Of a stretch of 64,000 bases of DNA, positions 1 to 10,875 are shown piece by piece. The notes under the pieces were generated by a model. It was not told the DNA's origin, ran no database searches, and saw nothing but the letters and a program-made list of their open reading frames with translations. This stretch comes from DASWJZ01 sp963846475 (lineage in GTDB: Bacteria; Pseudomonadota; Alphaproteobacteria; Rhizobiales; Afifellaceae): contig CAWJVZ010000004.1 in the NCBI GenBank assembly GCA_963846475.1, positions 3,720,001 through 3,784,000 on the forward strand, given 5' to 3'. How positions within the stretch are numbered: the stretch's first letter is position 1; each line of letters starts with the position of its first letter. The position numbers and the translations under genes are program-made.

Positions 1-1
1 C

Positions 2-1318
2 CTTGTCTTTCGACTGGCCATGCTGCTGGCGATGGCCGTTTCGGCGATCGGATTTGCCGGCAGAGCGGCGGCGCAGCTTCGCGTCGACATCACCCAGGGC
101 AACCTCCAGCCCATGCCGATCGCCATCCCGCCCTTCGTCGGCGCCGGCGGCGGGGTCGACGAGCTCAGCCAGAACGTCGCCCAGGTCGTCACCGCCGATC
201 TGAAGCGCTCCGGGCTTTTCGCTCCCGTCGATCCGGCCGCCTTTATCGAGCGGGTCGTGCCGCCGAGCGTCACGCCGAACTTCGTCAACTGGCGCCCGCT
301 GAATGCCCAGGCGCTGGTCTCCGGCAGCGTCACCCCGACCGGCGATGGCCGCGTGATGGCGGAATACCGGCTGTGGGACGTGGCCACCGGCCAGTATCTG
401 GCGGGAAAGCAGTTCTTCGCCTCGCCCGACAACTGGCGCCGGCTCGCCCACATCATCGCCGATTCCGTCTACGAGCGGCTCACCGGCGAGAAGGGTTATT
501 TCGACACCCGCATCGCCTTCGTCGACGAGACCGGCGGCAAGGCGCAGCGCGTCAAGCGCCTGGCCATCATGGACCAGGACGGCGCCAATGTGCGCTACAT
601 CACCAACGGCCAGGATCTCGTGCTGACTCCGCGCTTCTCGCCGCAGCGGCAGGAACTCGCCTATGCGACGCTGACCGGCGGGGACTGGCACGTCTATCTC
701 GTCAACATCGAGACGGGCCAGACCGAGCATGTCGGCAATTTTCCCAACATGGCCTACAGCCCGCGCTTCTCGCCGGACGGCCAGCAACTGGTCCTCTCGC
801 TGCAGCAGGGCGGCAACGCCAACATCTATCGGTTCGACCTTCGCACCAAGCAGCTGACCCGCCTCACCGACTCCCCGTCGATCGACACGGCGCCGTCCTA
901 TTCGCCGGACGGCAGCCGGATCGTCTTCGAATCCGACCGCGGCGGCCAGCAGCAGCTCTACGTGATGAGCGCGGCCGGCGGCCCGGCGCAGCGCATCAGC
1001 TTCGGTCCCGGCCGCTACGGCACGCCCGTCTGGTCGCCGCGCGGCGACGTCATCGCCTTCACCAAGCAGGAAGGCGGCAGCTTCAAGATCGGCGTGATTC
1101 GGCCGGACGGCTCGGGCGAGCGGATCCTCACCGAGGGTTATCACAACGAGGGGCCGACCTGGGCGCCCAACGGCCGCGTGCTGATGTTCTTCCGCGACAC
1201 CGGCGGGGCAAATGGTGGGCCGCAGCTCTGGTCGGTCGACATCACCGGCTATAACGAGCAGATGGTGCCGACCCCGAGCTTCGCCTCCGACCCGGCGTGG
1301 TCGCCGCTGCTCAGCTGA
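2..1318 (+). CDS. tolB: TolB, periplasmic beta-propeller of the Tol-Pal system (5' end cut by window edge)
   Basis: TolB is the periplasmic propeller protein of the Tol-Pal complex, which maintains outer-membrane integrity and constriction during division. The protein starts in a hydrophobic signal segment ending AAAQ, followed by the alpha/beta N-terminal domain and WD-like propeller blades. The blades show as repeated PRFSPDG, PSYSPDG and PVWSPRG units between about residues 200 and 420. An in-frame ATG lies at position 20, but the frame is open to the window edge. A charged N-terminal region of the signal is missing from the ATG-20 form, so the true start is probably upstream. The next genes, pal and cpoB, are its usual partners. 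Identity is secure and the start is not. Confidence 0.95.
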   Translation, partial: LVFRLAMLLAMAVSAIGFAGRAAAQLRVDITQGNLQPMPIAIPPFVGAGGGVDELSQNVAQVVTADLKRSGLFAPVDPAAFIERVVPPSVTPNFVNWRPLNAQALVSGSVTPTGDGRVMAEYRLWDVATGQYLAGKQFFASPDNWRRLAHIIADSVYERLTGEKGYFDTRIAFVDETGGKAQRVKRLAIMDQDGANVRYITNGQDLVLTPRFSPQRQELAYATLTGGDWHVYLVNIETGQTEHVGNFPNMAYSPRFSPDGQQLVLSLQQGGNANIYRFDLRTKQLTRLTDSPSIDTAPSYSPDGSRIVFESDRGGQQQLYVMSAAGGPAQRISFGPGRYGTPVWSPRGDVIAFTKQEGGSFKIGVIRPDGSGERILTEGYHNEGPTWAPNGRVLMFFRDTGGANGGPQLWSVDITGYNEQMVPTPSFASDPAWSPLLS

Positions 1319-1422
1319 CCGCCGGCGCGGCTTCATCTCCGGTTAACCCTGATTCTTGACCGGCGGTTAACCATCGCATGGTTACCTCGGCCTCAACATT
1401 CTGAGTTAAGGAGTTAACGGCA

Positions 1423-1914
1423 ATGCCGTTCAGCCTGTCCGTTCGGAGCGTTTTCGCCGTCCTCATGCTCGCGGTTTCGCTCGTCGCCGCGGGCTGCGCC
1501 GGCAAGCAGAAGGGCCTTGAGGGCAATTTGGCCGGCGGCGCGGCGACGCCGGGCAGCGCGCAGGATTTTCAGGTGAACGTCGGCGACCGGGTCTTCTTCG
1601 AGACCGATTCGTCCAACCTGACTCCGCAATCCATGGCGACGCTCGACCGGCAGGTGCAGTGGCTGAACCAGTATCCGCGCTACTCCTTCACCATCGAGGG
1701 CCACGCCGACGAGCGCGGCACGCGCGAATACAATCTGGCGCTGGGTGCCCGCCGCGCCACCGCGGCGCGCGACTACATGGTCGCTCGCGGCATCCCCGCC
1801 CAGCGCATGCGCACCATTTCCTACGGCAAGGAACGCCCGGTCGCGGTGTGCGACGACATCTCCTGCTGGTCGCAGAACCGCCGCGCCGTTACCGTGCTCG
1901 ACGCCGGCGGCTGA
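1423..1914 (+). CDS. pal: Pal, peptidoglycan-associated lipoprotein
   Basis: Pal anchors the outer membrane to peptidoglycan and interacts with TolB. The 163-residue protein has a lipoprotein signal with a lipobox ending AAGC, so Cys25 is the acylated residue. An OmpA-like peptidoglycan-binding domain follows, recognised by the phrases GHADERGTREYN and LGARRA and by the late NRRAV segment. The start ATG lies about 100 bases after tolB with a GGAG-type ribosome site in AAGGAGTTAACGGC just upstream. Length and order (tolB-pal-cpoB) match the family. A strong terminator follows at 1935. Confidence 0.97.
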   Translation: MPFSLSVRSVFAVLMLAVSLVAAGCAGKQKGLEGNLAGGAATPGSAQDFQVNVGDRVFFETDSSNLTPQSMATLDRQVQWLNQYPRYSFTIEGHADERGTREYNLALGARRATAARDYMVARGIPAQRMRTISYGKERPVAVCDDISCWSQNRRAVTVLDAGG

Positions 1915-1934
1915 CGCCAAGTCAGACCTGATTT

Positions 1935-1965
1935 GAGGCCCGCCCGCCACGGCGGGCCTCTTTTC
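1935..1965 (+). terminator. Rho-independent terminator after pal
   Basis: A perfect 10-bp GC-rich stem (1935-1944 with 1951-1960, six-base loop) is followed by TTTTCGTT. It lies 20 bases after the pal stop codon and would separate tolB-pal transcripts from cpoB. Confidence 0.85.
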
Positions 1966-2042
1966 GTTGCGGCGCGGCCCGGCGTCGCAGTTTGGCCGAA
2001 ATGCTGGTGCGGTGGTAAGGCCCGATTTTCGGAGCCGCCATT

Positions 2043-2921
2043 ATGCGTTTGCCCGCTTTCGCTATTGCCTGCGTGTGGCTGATCGCGCCCGCCGCGGCGC
2101 AGACGGCGCAGGAAGTCGGCCAGATGCGCCTCTATATCCAGCAGCTGGAGGAGCGTGTCCGGCAGCTGACCGGCCAGAACGAGCAGCTCACCTACGAGCT
2201 CAACCAGCTGCGCGCGCAGGGTCCCGCCGCCCAGGTCCCGGCGCAAACGGGCGCCATCACCGCGGCGCCTCTGCCGGGCGCGCCGGTTGGCCTGCAGCCG
2301 GGCGCTGCGCAGACGCTCGGGGCGCCGCAGGATCTCGGCGCCGCCGCGTCGATCTCGCCGAACGATCCGCTGATTGCGCCGGACGGCGTCGATGCCGGCC
2401 CGATCGACCTCTCCGTCCTGGCGGGCGGCACTCCTGGCGTGCCGTTCGACCCGAATGCCGGCCTCGTCGATCCGAGCCTGCAGGGAACGCAGACCGCCGG
2501 CCTAACCGTCGCGCCACCCGCGGCAACCGCCCTTTCCGGTTCGCCCAGGGACGAATACGACCTCGCCTACGGCTATATCCTGACCGGCGACTATGACCTC
2601 GCCGAGCAGAGCTTTCAGAACTGGCTCGCCGCCTTCCCCAGCGATCCGCAGGCTGCGGATGCGCAGTTCTGGCTTGGCGAAAGCCATTTCCAGCAGCGCG
2701 AATTTCGTGAGGCGGCCAATACCTTCCTTGGCGTCTACAAGGATGCGCAGCAGAGCCCGAAGGCCCCGGACGCGCTTCTGAAGCTCGGCATGTCGCTCGC
2801 CGCGCTCGGCGAGAAGAGCGCTGCCTGCGCCACGCTTGCCGAGGTCGGGCGCAAATATCCGCAGGCATCTGCTGCGCTGATCGGCCGGGTCGAGGATGAG
2901 GCAGACCGGGCCGGCTGCTGA
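2043..2921 (+). CDS. cpoB: CpoB (YbgF), Tol-Pal accessory protein coordinating envelope constriction
   Basis: CpoB is the periplasmic protein that links the Tol system to peptidoglycan synthesis at the septum. The 292-residue product has a signal peptide ending APAAAQ. A coiled coil (about residues 25-60, rich in QLEERVRQL-type heptads) corresponds to the trimerisation region. A long Pro/Ala/Gly linker follows, and from about residue 168 come TPR repeats with phrases such as YGYILTGDYDLAEQSF and AQFWLGESHFQQREFREAA. The linker is longer than in E. coli, as is usual in alphaproteobacteria. Its 3' end overlaps the start of tilS by 26 bases in another frame, which suggests translational coupling. 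Confidence 0.93.
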   Translation: MRLPAFAIACVWLIAPAAAQTAQEVGQMRLYIQQLEERVRQLTGQNEQLTYELNQLRAQGPAAQVPAQTGAITAAPLPGAPVGLQPGAAQTLGAPQDLGAAASISPNDPLIAPDGVDAGPIDLSVLAGGTPGVPFDPNAGLVDPSLQGTQTAGLTVAPPAATALSGSPRDEYDLAYGYILTGDYDLAEQSFQNWLAAFPSDPQAADAQFWLGESHFQQREFREAANTFLGVYKDAQQSPKAPDALLKLGMSLAALGEKSAACATLAEVGRKYPQASAALIGRVEDEADRAGC

Positions 2922-4197
2922 CGCTTCGCTCGATCCGGAGCGGTTGTTCGGCCGGCTTGCCGGCGCGCGCGGCCTTGTCATCGCCGTCTCCGGGGGGCCG
3001 GACTCCACCGCGCTGATGCTGCTGGTGGCGGGCTGGCCCGACCGCCCGCCGGCGCTGGTCGTCACATGCGACCACGGGATCCGGCCCGAGGCGGCCGACG
3101 AAGCGCGCCTTGTCGCCGAAAATGCCGAACGCCTCGGCCTGCCCTGGCGGATCATGCGCACGCCGGAGCGCGCTTCCGGCAATCTGCAGGATTGGGCCCG
3201 GCGGGTTCGCTATGGCTGCCTCGCCGCGGCGGCCGAGACGGCGGGTTTCGACACAATCGTCACCGCGCATCACCAGGACGACCAGGCGGAGACCTTTCTG
3301 CTCAGGCTGGCGCGCGGCTCCGGCGCCTACGGCCTCGGCGCCATGGCGGAGGAGGGGAGTCTCGACGGCCTTCGCCTGGTCCGCCCGCTCCTCGGCGTGC
3401 CTCGCCGGAAACTGGCCGAGCTGGCGGATGCGAGTGGGCTGGCGATCGCCGTAGACCCCAGCAATTCCGATCCGCGCTTCGACCGCGTCCGCATGCGCGG
3501 CCTGATGCCGGCTCTCGCCGAGCACGGCATCACGGCTAAACGCCTCGCCGGGACGGCCGGCCGGCTCCGCCGCGCCGCCGCCGCGCTCGACCATTACGCC
3601 GAAGCGTTGCTCAACGAGCATTTTCACGCCGATGTGTTCGGCGTCGTCGCCGGGCCGGCCGCCGCGCTTGCTGCTGTCCCGGAGGAGATTGGCCTTCGAG
3701 CACTGGCGTTGATCCTGCGGGCAGCCGGCGGCGCCGAATACACGCCGCCTCTCGAGCGCATCGAAGCGCTGCGCGAGGCGATCCTCGCGGCAAACGAGGG
3801 TGGCGCCGTGAAGCGGACATTGCACGGCGTCGTGGTTACTGCTGGAAACGGCCGGCTCGCCGCGCGGCGCGAATGGGGGCGCCGCGGCCCCGCCGCGATT
3901 GCCGCGCCGGCAGGCTCCACGCTCCTCTGGGATCGCCGCTTCAGCGTTCGCGTCCCCGCATCGATGTCGGGCCTCAGCGTCGGACCGCTTGGCCGGGCGG
4001 AGCGGCGGCTCCGCTCCGCTTGCGCCGATCGAGGCGGGATTCGCGTATTGCCAGGCCTGTTTGCCGGCGACGAGCTCGTGGCCGTGCCCGACAAGGTCGA
4101 CGCGACGGACGAAGGCAAGCCGCTCGGGCGCCTGCCCGCGCGATGCGTGGTCGGCAGCCGGCTTGGGCTCGTCTCCCAAAGCATTCCGCCGGTCTGA
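2896..4197 (+). CDS. tilS: tRNA(Ile)-lysidine synthase
   Basis: TilS uses ATP and lysine to convert C34 of the CAU-anticodon tRNA-Ile into lysidine, which makes it read AUA instead of AUG. The 433-residue protein has the N-type PP-loop SGGPDS at residues 32-37, then the family HHQDDQAET segment and the RGSGAYGLGAM and PLL...R segments of the catalytic domain. The C-terminal part is divergent, as is usual. The start ATG lies inside the end of cpoB, and no better start exists before the PP-loop. The tol-pal-cpoB-tilS-ftsH order is conserved in many alphaproteobacteria. Confidence 0.92.
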   Translation: MRQTGPAADASLDPERLFGRLAGARGLVIAVSGGPDSTALMLLVAGWPDRPPALVVTCDHGIRPEAADEARLVAENAERLGLPWRIMRTPERASGNLQDWARRVRYGCLAAAAETAGFDTIVTAHHQDDQAETFLLRLARGSGAYGLGAMAEEGSLDGLRLVRPLLGVPRRKLAELADASGLAIAVDPSNSDPRFDRVRMRGLMPALAEHGITAKRLAGTAGRLRRAAAALDHYAEALLNEHFHADVFGVVAGPAAALAAVPEEIGLRALALILRAAGGAEYTPPLERIEALREAILAANEGGAVKRTLHGVVVTAGNGRLAARREWGRRGPAAIAAPAGSTLLWDRRFSVRVPASMSGLSVGPLGRAERRLRSACADRGGIRVLPGLFAGDELVAVPDKVDATDEGKPLGRLPARCVVGSRLGLVSQSIPPV

Positions 4198-4333
4198 TCA
4201 CCATGCTGGCATTCGGCGGTTGCGGCACCGGCTTGAACGCTTCATCTTGGCAGCAACTGAGCGACAACCTATTTAGGGGCATAAGGGGGATCGGGCGTCC
4301 GCCATCGGCGTCGCGCCCCCGGGGACCGACCGA

Positions 4334-6260
<1,927 letters not shown>

Positions 6261-6284
6261 TTCGTCCGAGAGGGGATGAGGTCA

Positions 6285-6488
6285 ATGGCTCTGATGATGG
6301 GAAAGCTCCACGAGGCGCTCATCGGGGCGGGCGCGGACAGGGAGACAGCGCGCGAGGCGGCGGAGGAAGTTGCCAATTACGACAATCGCATTGGCAAGGT
6401 CGCAGCAGACCTGGTGCTCCTCAAATGGATGCTGGGGTTCAATATCGCGATGACGCTTGCGATACTGTGGCGGGTGTTTGCAACCTGA
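6285..6488 (+). CDS. Small coiled-coil single-pass membrane protein (DUF1640-like)
   Basis: This encodes a short protein of about 67 residues just after ftsH. The first two thirds are acidic and helical, and a C-terminal hydrophobic segment (LKWMLGFNIAMTLAILWRVF) resembles the membrane anchor of DUF1640-type coiled-coil proteins. I prefer the ATG at 6285 because the GAGAGGGG ribosome site sits about nine bases before it. The in-frame ATG at 6276 directly abuts that site. Function is unknown. A terminator follows about 50 bases downstream. Confidence 0.6.
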   Translation: MALMMGKLHEALIGAGADRETAREAAEEVANYDNRIGKVAADLVLLKWMLGFNIAMTLAILWRVFAT

Positions 6489-6538
6489 ACCCCGGCTAGC
6501 GCCTCTGGGCCGGCTGAAACCATACGTCACAAAAAGTG

Positions 6539-6570
6539 AGGCGCGGACCTGATCCGCGCCTTTATTGTTT
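6539..6570 (+). terminator. Rho-independent terminator between the ftsH unit and glmM
   Basis: A perfect 9-bp stem (6539-6547 with 6553-6561, five-base loop) is followed by a T-rich TTTATTGTTT tract. Confidence 0.75.
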
Positions 6571-6642
6571 CGAATCAATTGGCGGGCAATAACGGGCGAC
6601 TGTTGCCGCCATGGGCGCGCCCGGCGGGATTTGGGGAAGGCT

Positions 6643-7984
6643 TTGACGAGGCAATATTTCGGCACGGACGGTATCCGTGGCAAGGCGAACGTGCATCCGA
6701 TGACGCCCGACATTGCGATGCGTGTCGGCATGGCCGTCGGCCTGCACTACCGCAACGGCCACCGACAGCGGGTCGTCGTCGGCAAGGATACGCGGCTCTC
6801 CGGCTATATGATCGAGAACGCCATCACCGCGGGTTTTGTCTCGGTCGGCGTCGATGTCTTCCTGCTCGGACCCGTGCCTACCCCGGCCGTCGCCATGCTG
6901 ACCCGCTCGCTCCGCGCCGATTACGGCGTGATGATCTCCGCATCCCACAATCCCTATGACGACAACGGCATTAAGCTGTTCGGGCCGGACGGCTTCAAAT
7001 TGTCCGATGCGGCGGAGAAGGAGATCGAGGCTCTGGTCGATGCCGATGTGACTCCGCGTCTTGCCAAGTCGGACCAGCTCGGGCGCGCCAAGCGCATCGA
7101 CGGAGCCCTTGAGCGCTATATCGAGGCGGCCAAGCGCACGCTCCCCCGGCAAATGAGCTTCGAGGGCCTGAGGGTGGTGGTGGATTGCGCCAACGGTGCC
7201 GCCTACAAAGCGGCGCCGATGGCCTTGCAGGAGCTTGGCGCCAAGGTCTTCTCGCTCGGCGTCGATCCCGACGGCTTCAACATCAATCGCGACGTGGGAT
7301 CTACCGCGCCGAAGGCGCTCGCCGCAAAGGTGGAGGAGCATGGCGCTCACCTTGGCATCGCGCTAGACGGCGACGCCGACCGCGTCGTTTTGGTCGACGA
7401 GAACGGCCGCATCGATCGACGGCGATCAGCTGATGGCAGTGGTGGCCGCCTATTGGAGCGAGGAAGGCCGGCTCAAAGGCAACGGCATCGTCGCGACGAT
7501 CATGTCCAATCTCGGCCTGGAGCGTTTTCTGGCCGGCCGAGGGTTGTCTCTGGCCCGCACGCCGGTGGGCGACCGCTATGTCAGCGAGCACATGCGCCAG
7601 CACGGCTATAATGTCGGAGGCGAACAGTCGGGCCACATCATCCTCTCGGATTTCACCACGACCGGCGACGGGCTCATCGCCGCCTTGCAGGTGCTTGCAG
7701 TGATCAGGCGGGAAGGCAGCCCCGCCAGCGAGGTCTGCCACCGCTTCGAACCGGTGCCGCAGGTGATGAAGAATTTCCGCTACGCGGGTGGCAAGCCGCT
7801 GGAGAACGACAACGTCCAGAAAGCTATCGCCGAGGCCGAGCTGAAGCTCCACGGCAACGGCCGCCTGGTTATCCGCCCCTCCGGCACCGAGCCGGTGATC
7901 CGCGTGATGGGCGAGGGCGACAATGCCGGTCTCGTCGAATCGGTGGTGGACGACATCGTGGACGTGCTCGGCAAGGCAGCCTGA
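6643..7984 (+). CDS. glmM: Phosphoglucosamine mutase (one apparent +1 frameshift)
   Basis: GlmM interconverts glucosamine-6-phosphate and glucosamine-1-phosphate on the way to UDP-GlcNAc, needed for peptidoglycan and LPS. The characteristic N-terminus TRQYFGTDGIRG indicates a TTG start at 6643 behind GGGGAAGG. The active-site loop MISASHNP has the catalytic serine at residue 101. The metal-binding DGDADR segment and the C-terminal RPSGTEPVIRVM phosphate-binding loop are present. The frame changes at about 7414, between RI and IDGDQLM, and removing one base restores a normal product of about 447 residues. An assembly insertion is much more likely than a broken essential gene. Confidence 0.93.
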
Positions 7985-8265
7985 TTCTGAACCTGCTGCG
8001 GCAGACGAATTCGCTGGGCATATTCGGCGCGGCTTCGCGCTGGCGGTGAAACCCTTGCTGTAGTTGTGCGCGCTGGTTTGCGGCGGGCCCTCGGCAAGCT
8101 GAAATCCCGCTTTTCCCGGGCCTTTCTCGTCAGGAACAATATCTATGTCGGATTTCGGCGAATCGATTAAACGCTTCTTAAGCAATTTTCTTTACCACGT
8201 TCCACTGTGAGACGGCGATCGTGCCACCGCACCCAGCGCGCGCCGCATTTGCGAGAGGACGAGGA

Positions 8266-9024
8266 ATGTTCAAACTGAGCAGAATCGCGCTTGCCGCCTG
8301 CACCTGGGCCGTGATTGCGATGCCAGCGGCCCTGGCGGCCGATCTACCGCCCCCAGTCTATGAGCCGGTTCCGGTTCCGCCCCCGGCGGTCGGCGGCTGG
8401 TACCTGCGCGGCGACATCGGTTACAAGATCTACGCCGAGCCGGAGGTCGATTGGGACGATTCCCTCGCCGGCCTCGACTTCGACGACGAGGATCTTGACG
8501 ACACCGCCATGATCGGCGTGGGCGTCGGCTACAAATTCAATCCGTGGTTCCGCGCCGACGTGACGCTCGACTACGAATGGCCGGCCGATTTCGAGGGCAC
8601 CACGCCCTGCCCGGCACCCTGCGGCGGCACCGGCACGACCAACATCGAGACAGCCGAGCTCTCCGCCTGGACAGCGTTGGCCAACGTCTATGTCGATCTC
8701 GGCAACTTCCGCGGCCTCTCTCCCTATGTCGGCGCCGGCGCCGGCGCTGCCTATGTCATGATCGACGACATCCATTCCGACAATGGCGACGGCAGCGAGG
8801 GCGACTGGGGCGACGGCAACGACTGGAACTTCGCCTGGGCGCTCATGGCCGGCTTGGCCTTCGAGTTCTCGCCCAACATGGCGCTCGACGTCGGCTACCG
8901 CTATCTCAACCTCGGCGAGGTCGAGAGCGACACGATCGAAGCCGGTGCCGGCGACGGCGATTTCACCTACGACGATCTGCAGGCGCACGAAATCCGCGTC
9001 GGCCTGCGCTACACGATCTTCTAA
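8266..9024 (+). CDS. Outer-membrane beta-barrel protein, Omp25/31-like
   Basis: The predicted 252-residue protein starts at the ATG at 8266 behind a GAGGACGAGGA ribosome site; an upstream in-frame GTG at 8221 would add an unlikely basic leader. A signal peptide ends ALAA. A Pro-rich spacer typical of rhizobial Omp25/Omp31 follows, then amphipathic strands such as WYLRGDIGYK, MIGVGVGYKFNPWFRADVTLDYEW and MALDVGYRYLNLGE. The last residue is Phe (LRYTIF), the usual beta-barrel assembly signal. It is probably a structural porin-like barrel, and no substrate can be inferred. The 280 bases upstream (7985-8265) contain no gene I can support. A terminator follows. Confidence 0.85.
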   Translation: MFKLSRIALAACTWAVIAMPAALAADLPPPVYEPVPVPPPAVGGWYLRGDIGYKIYAEPEVDWDDSLAGLDFDDEDLDDTAMIGVGVGYKFNPWFRADVTLDYEWPADFEGTTPCPAPCGGTGTTNIETAELSAWTALANVYVDLGNFRGLSPYVGAGAGAAYVMIDDIHSDNGDGSEGDWGDGNDWNFAWALMAGLAFEFSPNMALDVGYRYLNLGEVESDTIEAGAGDGDFTYDDLQAHEIRVGLRYTIF

Positions 9025-9048
9025 GCGTCGAAGGAATTTCGGACGGAG

Positions 9049-9082
9049 CGGCGGGCCGGAAACGGCTCGCCGTTTGCGTTTT
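9049..9082 (+). terminator. Terminator after the Omp gene
   Basis: A 9-bp stem with one G-T pair (9049-9057 with 9064-9072, six-base loop) is followed by TTTGCGTTTT, 25 bases after the stop codon. Confidence 0.65.
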
Positions 9083-9143
9083 GCGACACGCTGTTACCTG
9101 AAATCGACACTCTGCCCTTGCAATCCCGGACCGGCCGCTCTAT

Positions 9144-9202
9144 CGCCGCCGGCGGGAAACCCCTCCCCACCGAGGGGCGCCTATCTGGAAGGGTAGCGAT
9201 CG
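9144..9202 (+). promoter_or_regulatory. Putative serC leader RNA (5' regulatory element)
   Basis: Two hairpins lie immediately before serC. The first pairs CCCCTC (9160-9165) with GAGGGG (9172-9177). The second pairs 9181-9185 with 9192-9196 and encloses the serC Shine-Dalgarno GGAAGGG in its loop and 3' arm. A conserved serC motif whose last stem covers the ribosome binding site is known upstream of serC-serA in alphaproteobacteria. Gene context and layout match, but I have not aligned it to the family model. Confidence 0.55.
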
Positions 9203-10378
9203 ATGGCGACTGTCGAGCAGCCGGCGCTGAAGCCGGCCAATCCCCGCTTTTCCTCCGGCCCCACCGCCAAGCGGCCCGGCTGGTCTTTCCAGAACCTCCA
9301 GAACGCCTGGCTTGGCCGCTCGCACCGCGCCAAGGGCGGCAAAGCGCGCTTGAAAGAGGCGATCGACGCGACCCGCCGCATCCTGCGGGTTCCCGCCGAC
9401 TACCGCATCGGCATCGTGCCTGCGTCCGACACGGGCGCCATGGAAATGGCGCTGTGGTCGCTGCTTGGCTCCCGCGGCGTCGACGTGCTGGCCTGGGAGA
9501 GTTTTGGCTTGGGCTGGGTCACCGACGTGGTGAAACAGCTCCGCCTGAACGATGTCCGCGTTTTAGAGGCTCCCTACGGCGGGCTGCCGGATCTCGCGCA
9601 GGTCGATTTCGGCCGTGACGTCGTGTTCACCTGGAACGGCACCACGTCGGGCGTGCGCGTTCCCGATGGCAACTGGATAGGCGCTGACCGCATCGGCCTG
9701 ACGATTTGCGACGCGACGAGCGCCGCCTTCGCGCAAAGACTTCCCTTCGACAAGCTCGATGTCGTCACTTTCTCCTGGCAGAAGGTCCTGGGCGGCGAGG
9801 CGCAGCACGGCATGCTGATTCTTTCGCCGCGCGCCGTCGAACGCCTGGAAAGCCACCGACCGGCCTGGCCGCTGCCGAAAATCTTCCGGATGACGGAAGG
9901 CGGCAAGCTGATCGAGGGGATTTTTACCGGCGAGACGATCAACACGCCGTCCATGCTGTGCGTCGAGGATTACCTCGACGCGCTCGCCTGGGCCGATTCG
10001 ATCGGCGGCCTCGATGCGCTCATCGCCCGGGCCGACGCCAATGCGGCGCTTATCGCAGATTGGGTGGCGAGGACCGATTGGGTCGATTTCCTCGCCCGCG
10101 ATCCGGCCACGCGCTCCAACACTTCAGTTTGCCTCGTCATCGCCGCTCGGGAAATCGCCTCGCTCGGCCGCGAGCGGCAAGCGGCGTTTGCCAGGTCCTT
10201 GGCCGACACGCTTGAGGCGCAGGGCGTCGCTTACGACATAGGCGCCTACCGGGATGCCCCGCCGGGCCTGCGCATCTGGTGCGGCGCCACCGTCGAGCAG
10301 TCCGATATCGCCGCGCTGCTTCCCTGGCTCGACTGGGCCTACGCTGCCGTTGGGAGCCGCCTTGCGAAGGCGGCGTGA
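9203..10378 (+). CDS. serC: Phosphoserine aminotransferase (alphaproteobacterial type)
   Basis: SerC is a PLP enzyme that transfers the amino group of glutamate to 3-phosphohydroxypyruvate in serine synthesis, and it also serves the PLP pathway. The 391-residue protein belongs to the class V aminotransferase fold. It shows the N-terminal NPRFSSGPTAKRPGW segment, a TWNGTTSG substrate loop, ICDATSAAF with the PLP-ring aspartate, and the Schiff-base lysine K194 in SWQKVLGGE. Its start is fixed by a clear ribosome site inside the leader hairpin. It lies upstream of serA with one unusual gene in between. Confidence 0.94.
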   Translation: MATVEQPALKPANPRFSSGPTAKRPGWSFQNLQNAWLGRSHRAKGGKARLKEAIDATRRILRVPADYRIGIVPASDTGAMEMALWSLLGSRGVDVLAWESFGLGWVTDVVKQLRLNDVRVLEAPYGGLPDLAQVDFGRDVVFTWNGTTSGVRVPDGNWIGADRIGLTICDATSAAFAQRLPFDKLDVVTFSWQKVLGGEAQHGMLILSPRAVERLESHRPAWPLPKIFRMTEGGKLIEGIFTGETINTPSMLCVEDYLDALAWADSIGGLDALIARADANAALIADWVARTDWVDFLARDPATRSNTSVCLVIAAREIASLGRERQAAFARSLADTLEAQGVAYDIGAYRDAPPGLRIWCGATVEQSDIAALLPWLDWAYAAVGSRLAKAA

Positions 10379-10381
10379 GCC

Positions 10382-10861
10382 GTGTTCCACAATGCATTGA
10401 CGGAGAGACTTGCCGGCTTCGTGCGCGGCATCGGAATCGATGCCGTCGCCGCCGAACTCCCTGGAGCGACTTTCCTGCCGGGATTGGACGTGCGGTTCGG
10501 GGTCCTTCTCATTGACGAGGCGCGCCTGAGCTATCCGGGCGACATCCTGCATGAAGCCGGTCACGTCGCAGTAAGCGATCCGGCCGAACGGAAGCAGCCG
10601 AAGCTCGCGCCGACCCTCGGCGACGAGATAGCCGCCATCGCCTGGTCCTATGCTGCCGTTCGCTATCTCGCGATCGACCCGGCGATCGTCTTCCACAAGG
10701 GCGGTTATCGTGGCGGATCGCGGGCTTTCATCGAGAATTTCTCGACCGGCCACACTGTGGGGGTTCCGCTCCTGCAGTTGTACGGATTGACGCTGGAGCG
10801 CCTCTTTGCCGCCGCCGCTGGCGTCGAACCGTATCCCCACATGCTGGGCTGGATCCGCTGA
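10382..10861 (+). CDS. Unknown protein with a zincin-like HEAGH motif, inside the serC-serA unit
   Basis: This is a 159-residue protein with a GTG start three bases after serC and a stop about 15 bases before serA, so it is almost certainly co-transcribed with both. It carries HEAGH at residues 57-61 after a hydrophobic strand (VLLIDEARLSYPGDILHEAGHVAV), the usual form of a HExxH zinc site. A likely third ligand is not obvious. There is no signal peptide, so it should be cytoplasmic. The C-terminal half (YRGGSRAFIENF, PLLQLYGLTLERL) is helical. I do not recognise a named family. The role could be peptidase-like or a metal-binding regulator; both are inference. Confidence 0.75.
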   Translation: MFHNALTERLAGFVRGIGIDAVAAELPGATFLPGLDVRFGVLLIDEARLSYPGDILHEAGHVAVSDPAERKQPKLAPTLGDEIAAIAWSYAAVRYLAIDPAIVFHKGGYRGGSRAFIENFSTGHTVGVPLLQLYGLTLERLFAAAAGVEPYPHMLGWIR

Positions 10862-10875
10862 CAAGGCAGAGACAA

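Noticed and set aside
2257..4179. Long minus-strand open frame (640 codons) opposite cpoB and tilS
   Set aside because: It is the antisense of two well-supported genes in high-GC DNA and has Arg/Ala/Pro-rich shadow composition with no domain.
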